From the NCBI GenBank assembly GCA_947374705.1, contig CANCDA010000118.1:1-7735 (forward strand): a stretch of 7,735 bases of DNA, written 5' to 3'. Each line of letters starts with the position of its first letter. Within the stretch, counting starts at the first letter, position 1. Source of the stretch: Comamonadaceae bacterium (GTDB lineage: Bacteria; Pseudomonadota; Gammaproteobacteria; Burkholderiales; Burkholderiaceae_C). A program made the translations under genes and the position numbers. The notes under the pieces were generated by a model. It made no database searches and had not been told where the DNA came from. It saw only the letters and a program-made list of their open reading frames with translations. Shown here piece after piece: positions 1 through 7,332 of this stretch.

Positions 1-1145
1 GTCGCGCCCACGTTGGTGCCCTTGCTGTCGTCAAAATACTCTACGCCATTGATGATGGCCACCGACTCGACCCGGTGCGGCTCACCCCGGTACTCGCGCA
101 GACCGTAGAGCATGGGGGCCAGGGTGCACCCGGCCGCTTGCGCCAGGGCCAGCGCGGCCAGTGCGTTGGTGGCATTGTGGCGACCCCGGATGCGCAGCGC
201 GTCAGCGGGCATGAGGCGCTGGATGAAGACTTCTTCTTCCAGGTTGTTTCTGCGCTTCTTGATCGTCTCGTCCGCCTCTTGCGCGCGCACTAACCAAGTC
301 ATGCCGTTGACGTTCTCGATGCCGTAGTCGCCGGGGCGAAGGGGCAACGCGGCACCAAAGGTGACGTGCTCGCGGACCACACCCGCCTGAAACGCTTTGC
401 CCTTGACCGCAGGCGGCAGCATGGCCATCACCGCTGCGTCGTCGCGATTCAGGAGCATCAAGCCGCTCGATCCAAAGATACGCGCCTTGGCATCTGCGTA
501 ATGCTGAACATTGCCGTGCCAATCCAGATGGTCTTGTGTCACGTTCAGCACAGTAGCGGCGGTGGGCTCAAACTGGTTCACGCCGTCGAGCTGAAAACTG
601 GACAGCTCCAGCACCCAGACTTCGGGCAGGCTCTGCGCAGCGAGGTGCTCACTCAAAGTGTCGAGCAGCGTGGGGCCAATGTTGCCCGCCATGGCCACGC
701 TCTTGCCAGCGCGTGCCACCAATTGCGTGGTGAGCGAGGTTACTGTGGTCTTGCCATTGGTGCCGGTGATGGCCAGCAGCTTGGGGGCGTAGTTGTGTGA
801 TGCCTTGAGGGTCTGCAGTGCCTCAAAAAATAAGTCTAATTCCCCACCAAGCCACAGACCGCATCCACGAGCAGCTATAAAAACAGGAGCAACTTCAACG
901 GGCGACAAACCCGGACTGCGTAACACCAGGCGCACCGGCGTACCCTCCACTAGCCCTGGCGTGAAGGCTCCGGCGATGAAGTTCACCTGCGACAACTCGG
1001 CGCGCAAGGTGGCCAATTGTGGGGGTGCTGCGCGCGTGTCGGCCACCGTGACGTGTGCCCCGTGGCGTGCGCACCAACGCGCCATCGCCAGCCCGGACGC
1101 ACCGAGGCCAAGGATGAGAACGTGTTGGTCTTGAAGTTCGATCAC
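1..1145 (-). CDS. murD: UDP-N-acetylmuramoyl-L-alanine--D-glutamate ligase MurD (3' end cut by window edge)
   Basis: MurD is the cytoplasmic ATP-dependent ligase that adds D-glutamate to UDP-MurNAc-L-Ala. The window holds 381 codons from a GTG start and no stop, so the C-terminal part of the protein is missing. Visible in order are an N-terminal Rossmann-like UDP-binding fold (LGLGASG, residues 12-18), the conserved GELDLF (101-106), the ATP P-loop ITGTNGKTT (126-134), AGNIG (153-157), ELSSFQL (180-186), NVTQDHLDWH (201-210), GRHNATNALAA (321-331) and DDSKGTN (372-378), which opens the C-terminal domain. In E. coli MurD the last motif lies near residue 320, so this protein is about 55 residues longer before it. 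Most of the excess is in the middle domain, which includes a charged stretch at 286-306. The GTG start is chosen because it precedes the Rossmann glycines. The next in-frame ATG, codon 21, would remove them, and the mraY stop lies in frame just upstream. Identification is near certain. Confidence 0.97.
   Translation of the reverse strand, partial: MIELQDQHVLILGLGASGLAMARWCARHGAHVTVADTRAAPPQLATLRAELSQVNFIAGAFTPGLVEGTPVRLVLRSPGLSPVEVAPVFIAARGCGLWLGGELDLFFEALQTLKASHNYAPKLLAITGTNGKTTVTSLTTQLVARAGKSVAMAGNIGPTLLDTLSEHLAAQSLPEVWVLELSSFQLDGVNQFEPTAATVLNVTQDHLDWHGNVQHYADAKARIFGSSGLMLLNRDDAAVMAMLPPAVKGKAFQAGVVREHVTFGAALPLRPGDYGIENVNGMTWLVRAQEADETIKKRRNNLEEEVFIQRLMPADALRIRGRHNATNALAALALAQAAGCTLAPMLYGLREYRGEPHRVESVAIINGVEYFDDSKGTNVGA
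868..893. repeat. possible remnant of a short dispersed repeat inside murD
   Basis: This AT-rich segment reads TTTTTATAGCTGCT at its core on the coding strand and sits in an otherwise GC-rich gene. From memory it resembles the conserved arm of short dispersed repeats common between genes in Comamonadaceae, which carry a TAGCTGCT core. Here it is translated in frame, roughly as VAPVFIAAR, and the rare codon ATA is used. A second AT-rich stretch at 821-840 could be the other edge of the same element. However, the encoded residues still align with the normal MurD sequence ahead of GELxLF, so descent from ordinary murD sequence is a real alternative. The assignment rests on memory and base composition only. 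Confidence 0.25.
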
Positions 1146-1157
1146 GCTGTGTCTCGC

Positions 1158-2336
1158 TTATCTCAACTTCAAGGTGGACAGGCCCACCAAACAGAGCAGC
1201 ATAGTGATGATCCAAAAACGCACCACAACCTGCGTTTCTTTCCAGCCGCTTTTCTCAAAGTGGTGATGCAGCGGGGCCATCTTGAGGATGCGCCGACCCG
1301 TGCCGTATTTTTTCTTGGTGTACTTGAACCAGCTCACCTGCACCATGACCGAGAGCGCCTCCACCACAAAGATGCCGCCCATGATGGCCAGCACGATTTC
1401 CTGGCGCACGATGACGGCAATCGTGCCCAGCGCCGCGCCCAGCGCCAGCGCGCCCACGTCACCCATGAAAACCTGCGCCGGGTGGGCGTTGAACCACAAA
1501 AAGGCCAGACCCGCGCCCGCCATGGCGGCACAAAAAATCAGCAACTCACCCGCACCCGGGATGTGCGGCAAGAACAAATACTTGGAGAACACCGAGCTGC
1601 CCGTGACATAGGCAAACACGCCGAGCGCCGAGCCCACCATCACCACCGGCATGATGGCCAGGCCGTCCAGGCCATCGGTCAAGTTCACGGCATTGCTGGC
1701 ACCGACGATCACGAGGTAGGTCAGGATCACAAAACCCAACACACCCAGCGGGTAGCTGACCTCCTTGAAAAAGGGCAGCAAGAGCCCGGCCTTGGGTGGC
1801 AGGTTCAGATCGAAGCCTGACTGCACCCATTTAAAGAACAACTCCAGCACGCGCATATTGCTGCTCTCGGAGATGCTGAACACCAGGTAGAGCGCGGCCA
1901 ACAAACCAATCACCGATTGCCAAAAATACTTCTCGCGCGAGCGCATGCCCTCAGGGTCTTTGTTGACCACTTTGCGCCAGTCATCGACCCAGCCAATGGC
2001 CCCAAACCCCAGGGTGACCAGCAGCACGATCCAGACAAAACGATTGGAGAGGTCAAACCACAGCAGGGTGGAGGTGGCGATGGACAGCAGAATCAACACG
2101 CCGCCCATGGTGGGCGTGCCGCTCTTGACGATATGTGTCTCCATACCGTAGCTGCGCACCTGCTGGCCGATTTTGAGTTCGGTCAGACGACGGATCACAT
2201 AGGGGCCTGCGATCAGCCCCATGAGCAGCGCGGTGAGCGCGGCCATCACGGCGCGAAATGTGAGGTACTGGAAAACGCGGAAAAACCCGAACTCGGGCGT
2301 CAGGCTTTGCAACCACTGGGCGAGGCTAAGCAGCAT
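1158..2336 (-). CDS. mraY: phospho-N-acetylmuramoyl-pentapeptide-transferase MraY
   Basis: MraY is the integral membrane enzyme that transfers phospho-MurNAc-pentapeptide from UDP to undecaprenyl phosphate, producing lipid I, the first membrane step of peptidoglycan synthesis. The 392 residues are mostly hydrophobic, consistent with the ten transmembrane helices of the family. All signature sites are present: TPTMGG at 74-79, the DD pair at 118-119, NAVNLTDGLDGL at 215-226, the catalytic-site Asp293 in GDVGALALG (292-300), and the triple histidine HHH at 357-359 followed by a typical VVRFWII end helix. Length is slightly above the 360 residues of E. coli, with the extra in loops such as about 158-190. 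The ATG at 2336 lies inside the last codons of murF, giving an 11-base overlap, and has a good ribosome binding site. The second periplasmic or cytoplasmic loop details cannot be judged by eye. Function is not in doubt. Confidence 0.98.
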   Translation of the reverse strand: MLLSLAQWLQSLTPEFGFFRVFQYLTFRAVMAALTALLMGLIAGPYVIRRLTELKIGQQVRSYGMETHIVKSGTPTMGGVLILLSIATSTLLWFDLSNRFVWIVLLVTLGFGAIGWVDDWRKVVNKDPEGMRSREKYFWQSVIGLLAALYLVFSISESSNMRVLELFFKWVQSGFDLNLPPKAGLLLPFFKEVSYPLGVLGFVILTYLVIVGASNAVNLTDGLDGLAIMPVVMVGSALGVFAYVTGSSVFSKYLFLPHIPGAGELLIFCAAMAGAGLAFLWFNAHPAQVFMGDVGALALGAALGTIAVIVRQEIVLAIMGGIFVVEALSVMVQVSWFKYTKKKYGTGRRILKMAPLHHHFEKSGWKETQVVVRFWIITMLLCLVGLSTLKLR

Positions 2337-3780
2337 GGTGAGCGTCCTTGTTCTTGGTGTTGTCGTTGTGGGAAGCGCAGGCTGTGATGGTTTGCACCAC
2401 CCGCTCCATCTTCATGAAACGCGAGCCCTTGACCAGCACGCTGGCGAGCGTGGGCAACTGCGTCAGCACCGCTGCGTTCAAGGCGTCGATATCGGCGAAG
2501 TGCTGACCCCCTCCCACACCCGCTTGCACGGACTGGATAGCCAAGCCCATCTGCTCGCCCAGACCGTACAGCGTGTCGATGCCGCGTGCTTGCGCGTAGG
2601 CCACGACTTCCGCGTGGAACTTAGGCCCCTCGTTACCGACCTCGCCCATGTCGCCCAGCACCAGCAGACGCGGCCCCGGCAGACCGGCCAGCACATCAAT
2701 GGCGGCGCGCACCGAATCAGGGTTGGCGTTGTAGCTGTCGTCCACCAGTGTGAGGCTGTGGCCAGACAACACGACGCTCATCGCGCGTGAGCGCCCCTTG
2801 ACCGGCTCGAAGGCCTCCAGCCCGCGCGCAATATCAGCCAGCGGCACACCCGCAGCCAAGGCACAGGCGACCGCGGCCAGCGAGTTCTTCACGTTGTGCA
2901 GGCCTGCGACATGCAGCCGATAGCCCAAGGTGCCCACCGGCGTGCGCACCCGCACCGCCCAAGCCTCGCCCGTCCACACTGGGGGCGCGCAGTACACATC
3001 GGCTCCCTCCAGGTCATCGGCCTCTTGGTTTTTGATGGCAAAACTCATGTGGGCGCGTGCACCGGTCAGCGCCAGCCACAGCAGGCTGAAGGCATCGTCC
3101 GCCGGGAACACGGCCACGCCGTTGGCACTCAAGGCCGCGATCACCGCGCCGTTCTCCTGCGCCACCGCCTGCGTGTTGGCCATGAACTCCAGGTGCTCGC
3201 GCTGCGCGTTGTTGACCAGCGCCACCGTAGGCCTTGCCATGTCGGCCAGCGCCTTGATTTCACCGGGGTGGTTCATGCCCAGCTCCACCACGGCCACCTC
3301 ATGTTGCGCGTTCAGGCGCAGCAGGGTCAAGGGTACGCCAATGTCGTTGTTGAAGTTACCCTGCGTGGCCAGCATGGCCTGCGGTTTGAAGACGTTCAGA
3401 ATCGCCGCGATCATCTGCGTGACCGTGGTCTTGCCGTTGCTGCCGGTCACGGCGATCAAGGGCAGTTTGAATTGCGCGCGCCAGCCTGCGGCCAACTCGC
3501 CCAGGGCGCGTTTGCTATCCGTCACCACCAAGCCGGACAAACCGGCGCTAGTCAAGGCGGCGTGCGCTGCATCGCCCTGGCACAGGGCGGCTACCGCCCC
3601 CTTGGCCTTGGCCTCGGCCAAATAATCGTTGCCATCAAAGCGGTCGCCCTTGAGCGCTACAAATAAGTCACCGGGCATCAAAGTGCGGGTGTCGGTGTGC
3701 ACGCGTTGCACGGTGATGCTGGCGTCACCGACGATCTGCGCGCCCGTGAGCCACGCGGCGGCGTGTTGCAGATTCATCAT
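2326..3780 (-). CDS. murF: UDP-N-acetylmuramoyl-tripeptide--D-alanyl-D-alanine ligase MurF
   Basis: MurF is the cytoplasmic ATP-dependent ligase that adds the D-Ala-D-Ala dipeptide to UDP-MurNAc-tripeptide, finishing the soluble precursor. The 484 residues show the three Mur-ligase domains. An N-terminal UDP-sugar binding domain has DTR at 30-32 and PGDLFVALKG at 36-45. The central ATPase domain has the P-loop VTGSNGKTT (111-119), ELGMNHPGEI (166-175) and NAQREHLEFM (191-200). The C-terminal domain has DDSYNANPDS (347-356), LGDMGE (375-380) and KGSRFMKME (451-459). Length is a little over the 452 residues of E. coli. The protein ends in a polar tail (SHNDNTKNKDAHHAA, 470-484). It overlaps the murE stop by ATGA. 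Two ATG codons are adjacent at the start. The first is preferred because a GGAG motif lies 7 bases before it, but starting at the second would change nothing functionally. Confidence 0.97.
   Translation of the reverse strand: MMNLQHAAAWLTGAQIVGDASITVQRVHTDTRTLMPGDLFVALKGDRFDGNDYLAEAKAKGAVAALCQGDAAHAALTSAGLSGLVVTDSKRALGELAAGWRAQFKLPLIAVTGSNGKTTVTQMIAAILNVFKPQAMLATQGNFNNDIGVPLTLLRLNAQHEVAVVELGMNHPGEIKALADMARPTVALVNNAQREHLEFMANTQAVAQENGAVIAALSANGVAVFPADDAFSLLWLALTGARAHMSFAIKNQEADDLEGADVYCAPPVWTGEAWAVRVRTPVGTLGYRLHVAGLHNVKNSLAAVACALAAGVPLADIARGLEAFEPVKGRSRAMSVVLSGHSLTLVDDSYNANPDSVRAAIDVLAGLPGPRLLVLGDMGEVGNEGPKFHAEVVAYAQARGIDTLYGLGEQMGLAIQSVQAGVGGGQHFADIDALNAAVLTQLPTLASVLVKGSRFMKMERVVQTITACASHNDNTKNKDAHHAA
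2345..2349 (-). promoter_or_regulatory. ribosome binding site of mraY
   Basis: AAGGA on the minus strand, 8 bases before the mraY ATG (2336) and inside the 3' end of murF. It supports the start that overlaps murF by 11 bases. Confidence 0.75.
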
Positions 3781-5315
3781 GGGTGGACTCCTGGCTGAGT
3801 TGCAACTCGGCGCTGCAAGGCCAGTTGCGCATGCAGCCGGTCTGAGAAGGGATGGCGCACACCGGCCACGTCCTGCTCCTCCTCATGGCCCTTGCCTGCG
3901 ATCAACACCACGTCGTTTGCATTCGCCTCGGCCATCGTCTGGGCGATGGCCAGCGCCCGGTCAGCCTGCACTTTCACTTGGGCGTTGCCCTCCAGGCCGA
4001 GCAGGATTTGGCTGAGGATGGCTTCGGGCTTTTCATGGCGTGGGTTGTCGCTGGTCACCACGACCCTGTCTGCCTCTTTGGCCGCGACAGCCCCCATGAG
4101 TGGGCGTTTCAAGGCATCGCGCCCACCACCGCAGCCGAATACGCACCAAAGCTGGCCACCGCGCTGCGCCGCCAAGGGGCGCAGTGCTTGCATGGCCTTG
4201 GCCAAGGCGTCGGGCGTGTGGGCGTAGTCCACCACCACAAGCGGCTGTGTTTGAAATTCACCCGCGTTCACAAGCTCCATACGGCCGGGGACGGATCGCA
4301 GGTTGGTGCAAGCCGCTACGGCGTCACCTAAGGCCACGCCCAGCGTGCGCATGGCCGCGATGACGCCCAACAAATTGCTGACGTTGAAGTGGCCGATGAG
4401 GGCGGTTTGCAAACCATGGCTTTCTTTGCCCTCGCTCACCGTGAAATGCAGCCCCCGTGAGCCCAAGCGGATCTCACGCGCTTGCAAACGGGCCGCTCTT
4501 TGGGTTGACACCGTCCAAAGGTCAAGCGCTCTAGTGGCTTGTGTTTGGGTCAATGTCTCAGCCAGCGCTGCGCCCTGCTCGTCATCCAGATTGACCACGG
4601 CGGCTTTCAACTCAGGCCAATCAAACAGCTCAGCCTTGGCCTGCCAGTACTCGGCCATGCTGGCGTGATAGTCTAGGTGGTCTTGCGTGAAGTTGGTGAA
4701 GAGGGCGGTGTGAATGTGCGTGCCGTCCAAGCGGCGCTCTTGCAGGCCGATGGAAGACGCCTCCACCGCGCAGGCCTGTAAGCCCTCACCCACAAAGCGG
4801 CGCAGCGTGTGTTGAAACAGCACCGGGTCAGGCGTGGTCAAACCGGTGCTGATGATGTCGGCCAAGGGCGCGCCGGTTTCTGCCACACGGCCCATGCCCA
4901 GTGTGCCGACCAAGCCGCAGGGACGCGCGGGTGTCAGACGCGACAGCGCTTGCGCCAACCACCACGCGGTAGATGTTTTGCCATTGGTGCCGGTGACGGC
5001 CAGCACGTCGAGTTGGCGGGAGGGTTGATCAAAGTAGGCGGCTGCAATCGGGCCGCTAGCGGCTTTGAGTCCGGCGTAGCTGGCGATTTTCTCGCTACTG
5101 AATCGGTAGCTGGCTACACCCGTCTTCTCGACGATGCAAGCACTTGCCCCTTGCGATAGCACAGCAGGCACATAGGCGCGGGCATCACTGGCCGCACCGG
5201 GCCAGGCGATGAAGCCGTCACCCGCGCGCACCTGACGGCTGTCGGTTTTGAGCGTGCCCGTGACGTGGGCGCGCAACCACTGTGCGGCTTGCTCGGGGCT
5301 GTGGAGTTCTTGCAT
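3777..5315 (-). CDS. murE: UDP-N-acetylmuramoyl-L-alanyl-D-glutamate--2,6-diaminopimelate ligase MurE
   Basis: MurE is the cytoplasmic ATP-dependent ligase that adds the third stem-peptide residue to UDP-MurNAc-L-Ala-D-Glu. The 512 residues carry DSR at 25-27, the P-loop VTGTNGKTST (107-116), TTPDP (160-164), NFTQDHLDYH (208-217), AKAELF with the lysine (Lys227) expected to be carbamylated, GHFNVSNLLG (308-317), DYAHTPD (363-369), the substrate-selecting DNPR (423-426) and GKGHE (474-478). DNPR is the signature of meso-diaminopimelate enzymes, whereas lysine-adding enzymes usually have DNPA, so a Gram-negative type meso-DAP wall is predicted. Length fits the family's roughly 490-510. The ATG shares its first base with the last base of the ftsI stop (TGATG), and the 3' end overlaps murF by ATGA. 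Residues 68-80 repeat ASY ten codons apart, and residues 258-265 use the rare codon AGA. Confidence 0.98.
   Translation of the reverse strand: MQELHSPEQAAQWLRAHVTGTLKTDSRQVRAGDGFIAWPGAASDARAYVPAVLSQGASACIVEKTGVASYRFSSEKIASYAGLKAASGPIAAAYFDQPSRQLDVLAVTGTNGKTSTAWWLAQALSRLTPARPCGLVGTLGMGRVAETGAPLADIISTGLTTPDPVLFQHTLRRFVGEGLQACAVEASSIGLQERRLDGTHIHTALFTNFTQDHLDYHASMAEYWQAKAELFDWPELKAAVVNLDDEQGAALAETLTQTQATRALDLWTVSTQRAARLQAREIRLGSRGLHFTVSEGKESHGLQTALIGHFNVSNLLGVIAAMRTLGVALGDAVAACTNLRSVPGRMELVNAGEFQTQPLVVVDYAHTPDALAKAMQALRPLAAQRGGQLWCVFGCGGGRDALKRPLMGAVAAKEADRVVVTSDNPRHEKPEAILSQILLGLEGNAQVKVQADRALAIAQTMAEANANDVVLIAGKGHEEEQDVAGVRHPFSDRLHAQLALQRRVATQPGVHP
3788..3791 (-). promoter_or_regulatory. ribosome binding site of murF
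   Basis: GGAG on the minus strand, 7 bases before the first of two adjacent ATG codons (3780) and 10 before the second (3777). The spacing slightly favours the first ATG, which overlaps the murE stop. Confidence 0.65.
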
Positions 5316-7051
5316 CAGAAGCTCTCTTCCACGGCTTTGGCGACGATCTGGGGTTTCACCGCCATGTCGGGCTGAATGCCCAACAAACGCAGGGTCTGCT
5401 GCACGGTCTGGCTGAACACGGGAGCCGCCACATCGCCACCGAAGTATTTGCCACCCGAGGGCTCGTCAATCATCACGGCCACCACAATGCGCGGCTGCTC
5501 AATGGGCGCGATGCCGACGAAGAAGCCCCGGTATTTTTTGTCGGCGTAGCCGCGCCCCTCTTGCTTGTGGGCCGTCCCTGTTTTGCCGCCCACCGAGTAG
5601 CCCATGGTCTGCGCTTTGGGCGCCGTGCCGCCAGCGCCGGTCACCAAGTGCAGCATGTTGCGCACTGCTGTGGCGTGGCGTGCCTGCATGACGCGCACAC
5701 CGACCACCGCGTCCTGATCGGCCTTGAGCAAAGTGACCGGAACGAGCTCGCCATCACGGGCAAACACGGTGTAGGCATGCGCGAGCTGAAACAGGCTGGC
5801 AGACAGGCCATAGCCATAGCTCATGGTGGCCTGCTCAATCGGACGCCAGCCTTTGTAAGCACGCAGACGCCCACTGACCGCGCCGGGGAAGGGCAGTTGC
5901 GGCTTTTGGCCAAAGCCGACTTGGCTGTACATCTCCCACATCTCGCGGGGCTGCATTTGCATGGCCATCTTGACCGTGCCCACGTTGCTGGATTTTTGGA
6001 TGATTTCGTTGACGGTGAGCACACCGTGGGGGTGCGCGTCGCTGATGGTGGAGCCGCCAATGGTGAGGCGTCCAGGGGCGGTCTGAATGGATGTTGTGGG
6101 TGTGACCATGCCTTTTTCCAGCGCCAGCGCGGCGATGAAGGGCTTCATGGTGGAGCCGGGCTCAAAGGTGTCGGTCAGCGCGCGGTTGCGCAGCTGCGCG
6201 CCGCTCAGGTTTTGCCGCTTGGCGGGTGAGTAGCTGGGGTAGTTGGCCAAGGCCAGCACTTCGCCGCTCTGGGCGTCCAGCACCACCACACTGCCCGCCT
6301 TGGCCTTGTGCTCCAGCACGGCGTCACGCAACTGCTGGTAGGCGAAGAACTGCACCTTGCTGTCAATGCTGAGTTGCAGGTCGCGTCCATCCACCGGGGG
6401 CACTTCTTCACCCACAGCCTCCACCACATTGCCCAGGCGATCTTTGATGACCCGGCGCGAGCCCGAGTGACCGGCCAAGTTTTTATTGAAAGTGAGCTCG
6501 ATGCCTTCTTGGCCGTTGTTCTCCACATTCGCAAAACCCACCACATGGGCGGCGGCTTCACCTTCGGGGTATTGGCGCTTGTACTCTTTGCGTTGGTACA
6601 CGCCGCGCAGGCCCATGGCGGCAATGTCTTTGGCGACCGATTCATCGACTTGACGCTTGAGCCAGACAAAGGTTTTATCTTCGTCTTCAATTTTTTTGTT
6701 CAGCTCGACCAACGGCATTTCCAGCAACTGCGCCAAGCGTTTGAGTTCGGTCGGCTTGCGCTCGATGTCCTCCGGGATGGCCCAGATGCTGGTGGCGGGC
6801 ACGCTGGAGGCGAGGATCAAGCCATTGCGGTCCAGAATGCGGCCCCGGTTGGCGGGCAGCTCCAGCGTGCGGGCAAAACGCACTTCACCTTGGCGTTGAA
6901 AGAAGTCATTGGCCAGCACCTGGATGTAGGCCGCACGCGCGGCCAGCGCGCCGAAGGCCAGGGCAATGGCCAGCACCACTAACTTGCTGCGCCACAGCGG
7001 CGTAGGGCTGGCCAGCAAGGGGCTGGAGGTGTAGAGGATGCTGCGGCTCAT
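5315..7051 (-). CDS. ftsI: septal peptidoglycan transpeptidase FtsI (penicillin-binding protein 3)
   Basis: FtsI is the class B penicillin-binding protein that cross-links septal peptidoglycan during division. It is anchored in the inner membrane with its catalytic domain in the periplasm, and in other bacteria works with FtsW. The 578 residues show a short cytoplasmic N-terminus, one membrane helix at about 23-42, and a pedestal domain with RGRILDRNGLILA (69-81), the usual PBP dimerisation-domain opening. The transpeptidase domain carries the three active-site motifs: SxxK as STMK (300-303, nucleophile Ser300), SxN as SSN (354-356) and KTGT (490-493). Supporting conserved patches are TFEPGSTMKP (295-304) and YGYGLSASLFQLA (412-424). 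Length matches the E. coli protein (588). It overlaps ftsL by ATGA, and murE begins on the last base of its stop. All catalytic residues are intact and nothing is odd. Confidence 0.98.
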   Translation of the reverse strand: MSRSILYTSSPLLASPTPLWRSKLVVLAIALAFGALAARAAYIQVLANDFFQRQGEVRFARTLELPANRGRILDRNGLILASSVPATSIWAIPEDIERKPTELKRLAQLLEMPLVELNKKIEDEDKTFVWLKRQVDESVAKDIAAMGLRGVYQRKEYKRQYPEGEAAAHVVGFANVENNGQEGIELTFNKNLAGHSGSRRVIKDRLGNVVEAVGEEVPPVDGRDLQLSIDSKVQFFAYQQLRDAVLEHKAKAGSVVVLDAQSGEVLALANYPSYSPAKRQNLSGAQLRNRALTDTFEPGSTMKPFIAALALEKGMVTPTTSIQTAPGRLTIGGSTISDAHPHGVLTVNEIIQKSSNVGTVKMAMQMQPREMWEMYSQVGFGQKPQLPFPGAVSGRLRAYKGWRPIEQATMSYGYGLSASLFQLAHAYTVFARDGELVPVTLLKADQDAVVGVRVMQARHATAVRNMLHLVTGAGGTAPKAQTMGYSVGGKTGTAHKQEGRGYADKKYRGFFVGIAPIEQPRIVVAVMIDEPSGGKYFGGDVAAPVFSQTVQQTLRLLGIQPDMAVKPQIVAKAVEESF

Positions 7052-7332
7052 GGGGCAACCCCTGCTGCGGCATTAAGGCTCACGTAATGCGTGATGGCGG
7101 GCGTGGCCACGCGCATTTGCAATTGGTCGCGGGCCAAGCGCTCCACCCGCAGTGGTGTGGCCTGTGCGCGCTTTTCCACCTGCAAACGATCACTCTCCAG
7201 CTCCAACTTGCGCGCCAGCACCTTGGCTTGGTCGATGTCGGTAAACAGGCGGCGTGACTCGTACTGCACGCTCACCAAATACAAAGCGCTGAACAACACG
7301 GCCAACAACAGGACGAGATTGAGTCTGGTCAT
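7048..7332 (-). CDS. ftsL: cell division protein FtsL
   Basis: FtsL is a small bitopic membrane protein of the divisome that forms a complex with FtsB and FtsQ and helps activate septal wall synthesis by FtsW and FtsI. The 94 residues have a very short cytoplasmic start (MTR), one hydrophobic segment at about residues 4-22, and then a charged, leucine-rich heptad-like stretch (roughly 30-58), the expected periplasmic coiled coil. This is followed by RVERLARDQLQM (62-73), a common FtsL feature. Length is in the family's usual range of 90-120. FtsL is too divergent to identify by sequence alone with certainty, but its position between rsmH and ftsI, with ATGA overlaps on both sides, is diagnostic. 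The ATG at 7332 follows a clear Shine-Dalgarno sequence. Confidence 0.95.
   Translation of the reverse strand: MTRLNLVLLLAVLFSALYLVSVQYESRRLFTDIDQAKVLARKLELESDRLQVEKRAQATPLRVERLARDQLQMRVATPAITHYVSLNAAAGVAP

Noticed and set aside
1017..1820. Plus-strand open frame of 267 codons across the murD/mraY junction
   Set aside because: It is antisense to well-identified genes, rich in His, Gln and Arg as expected of a shadow frame in GC-rich DNA, and has no recognisable domain.
2896..3666. Two overlapping plus-strand open frames (256 and 231 codons) opposite murF
   Set aside because: Both are shadows of the intact murF ligase domains and show no motif or plausible translation signal context of their own.
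5282..6229. Plus-strand open frame of 315 codons opposite ftsI
   Set aside because: It lies opposite the conserved transpeptidase domain. Its composition (many His, Gly, Arg and Leu) is typical of the antisense of GC-rich coding sequence, and no family is recognisable.
6672..6710. AT-rich stretch within ftsI
   Set aside because: It is explained by the encoded Lys, Asn, Ile, Glu and Asp residues (LNKKIEDEDKTF) in the pedestal domain, with no repeat-like core.
6308..6982. Plus-strand open frame of 224 codons opposite the N-terminal half of ftsI
   Set aside because: It is antisense to conserved ftsI pedestal sequence and has no recognisable protein features.
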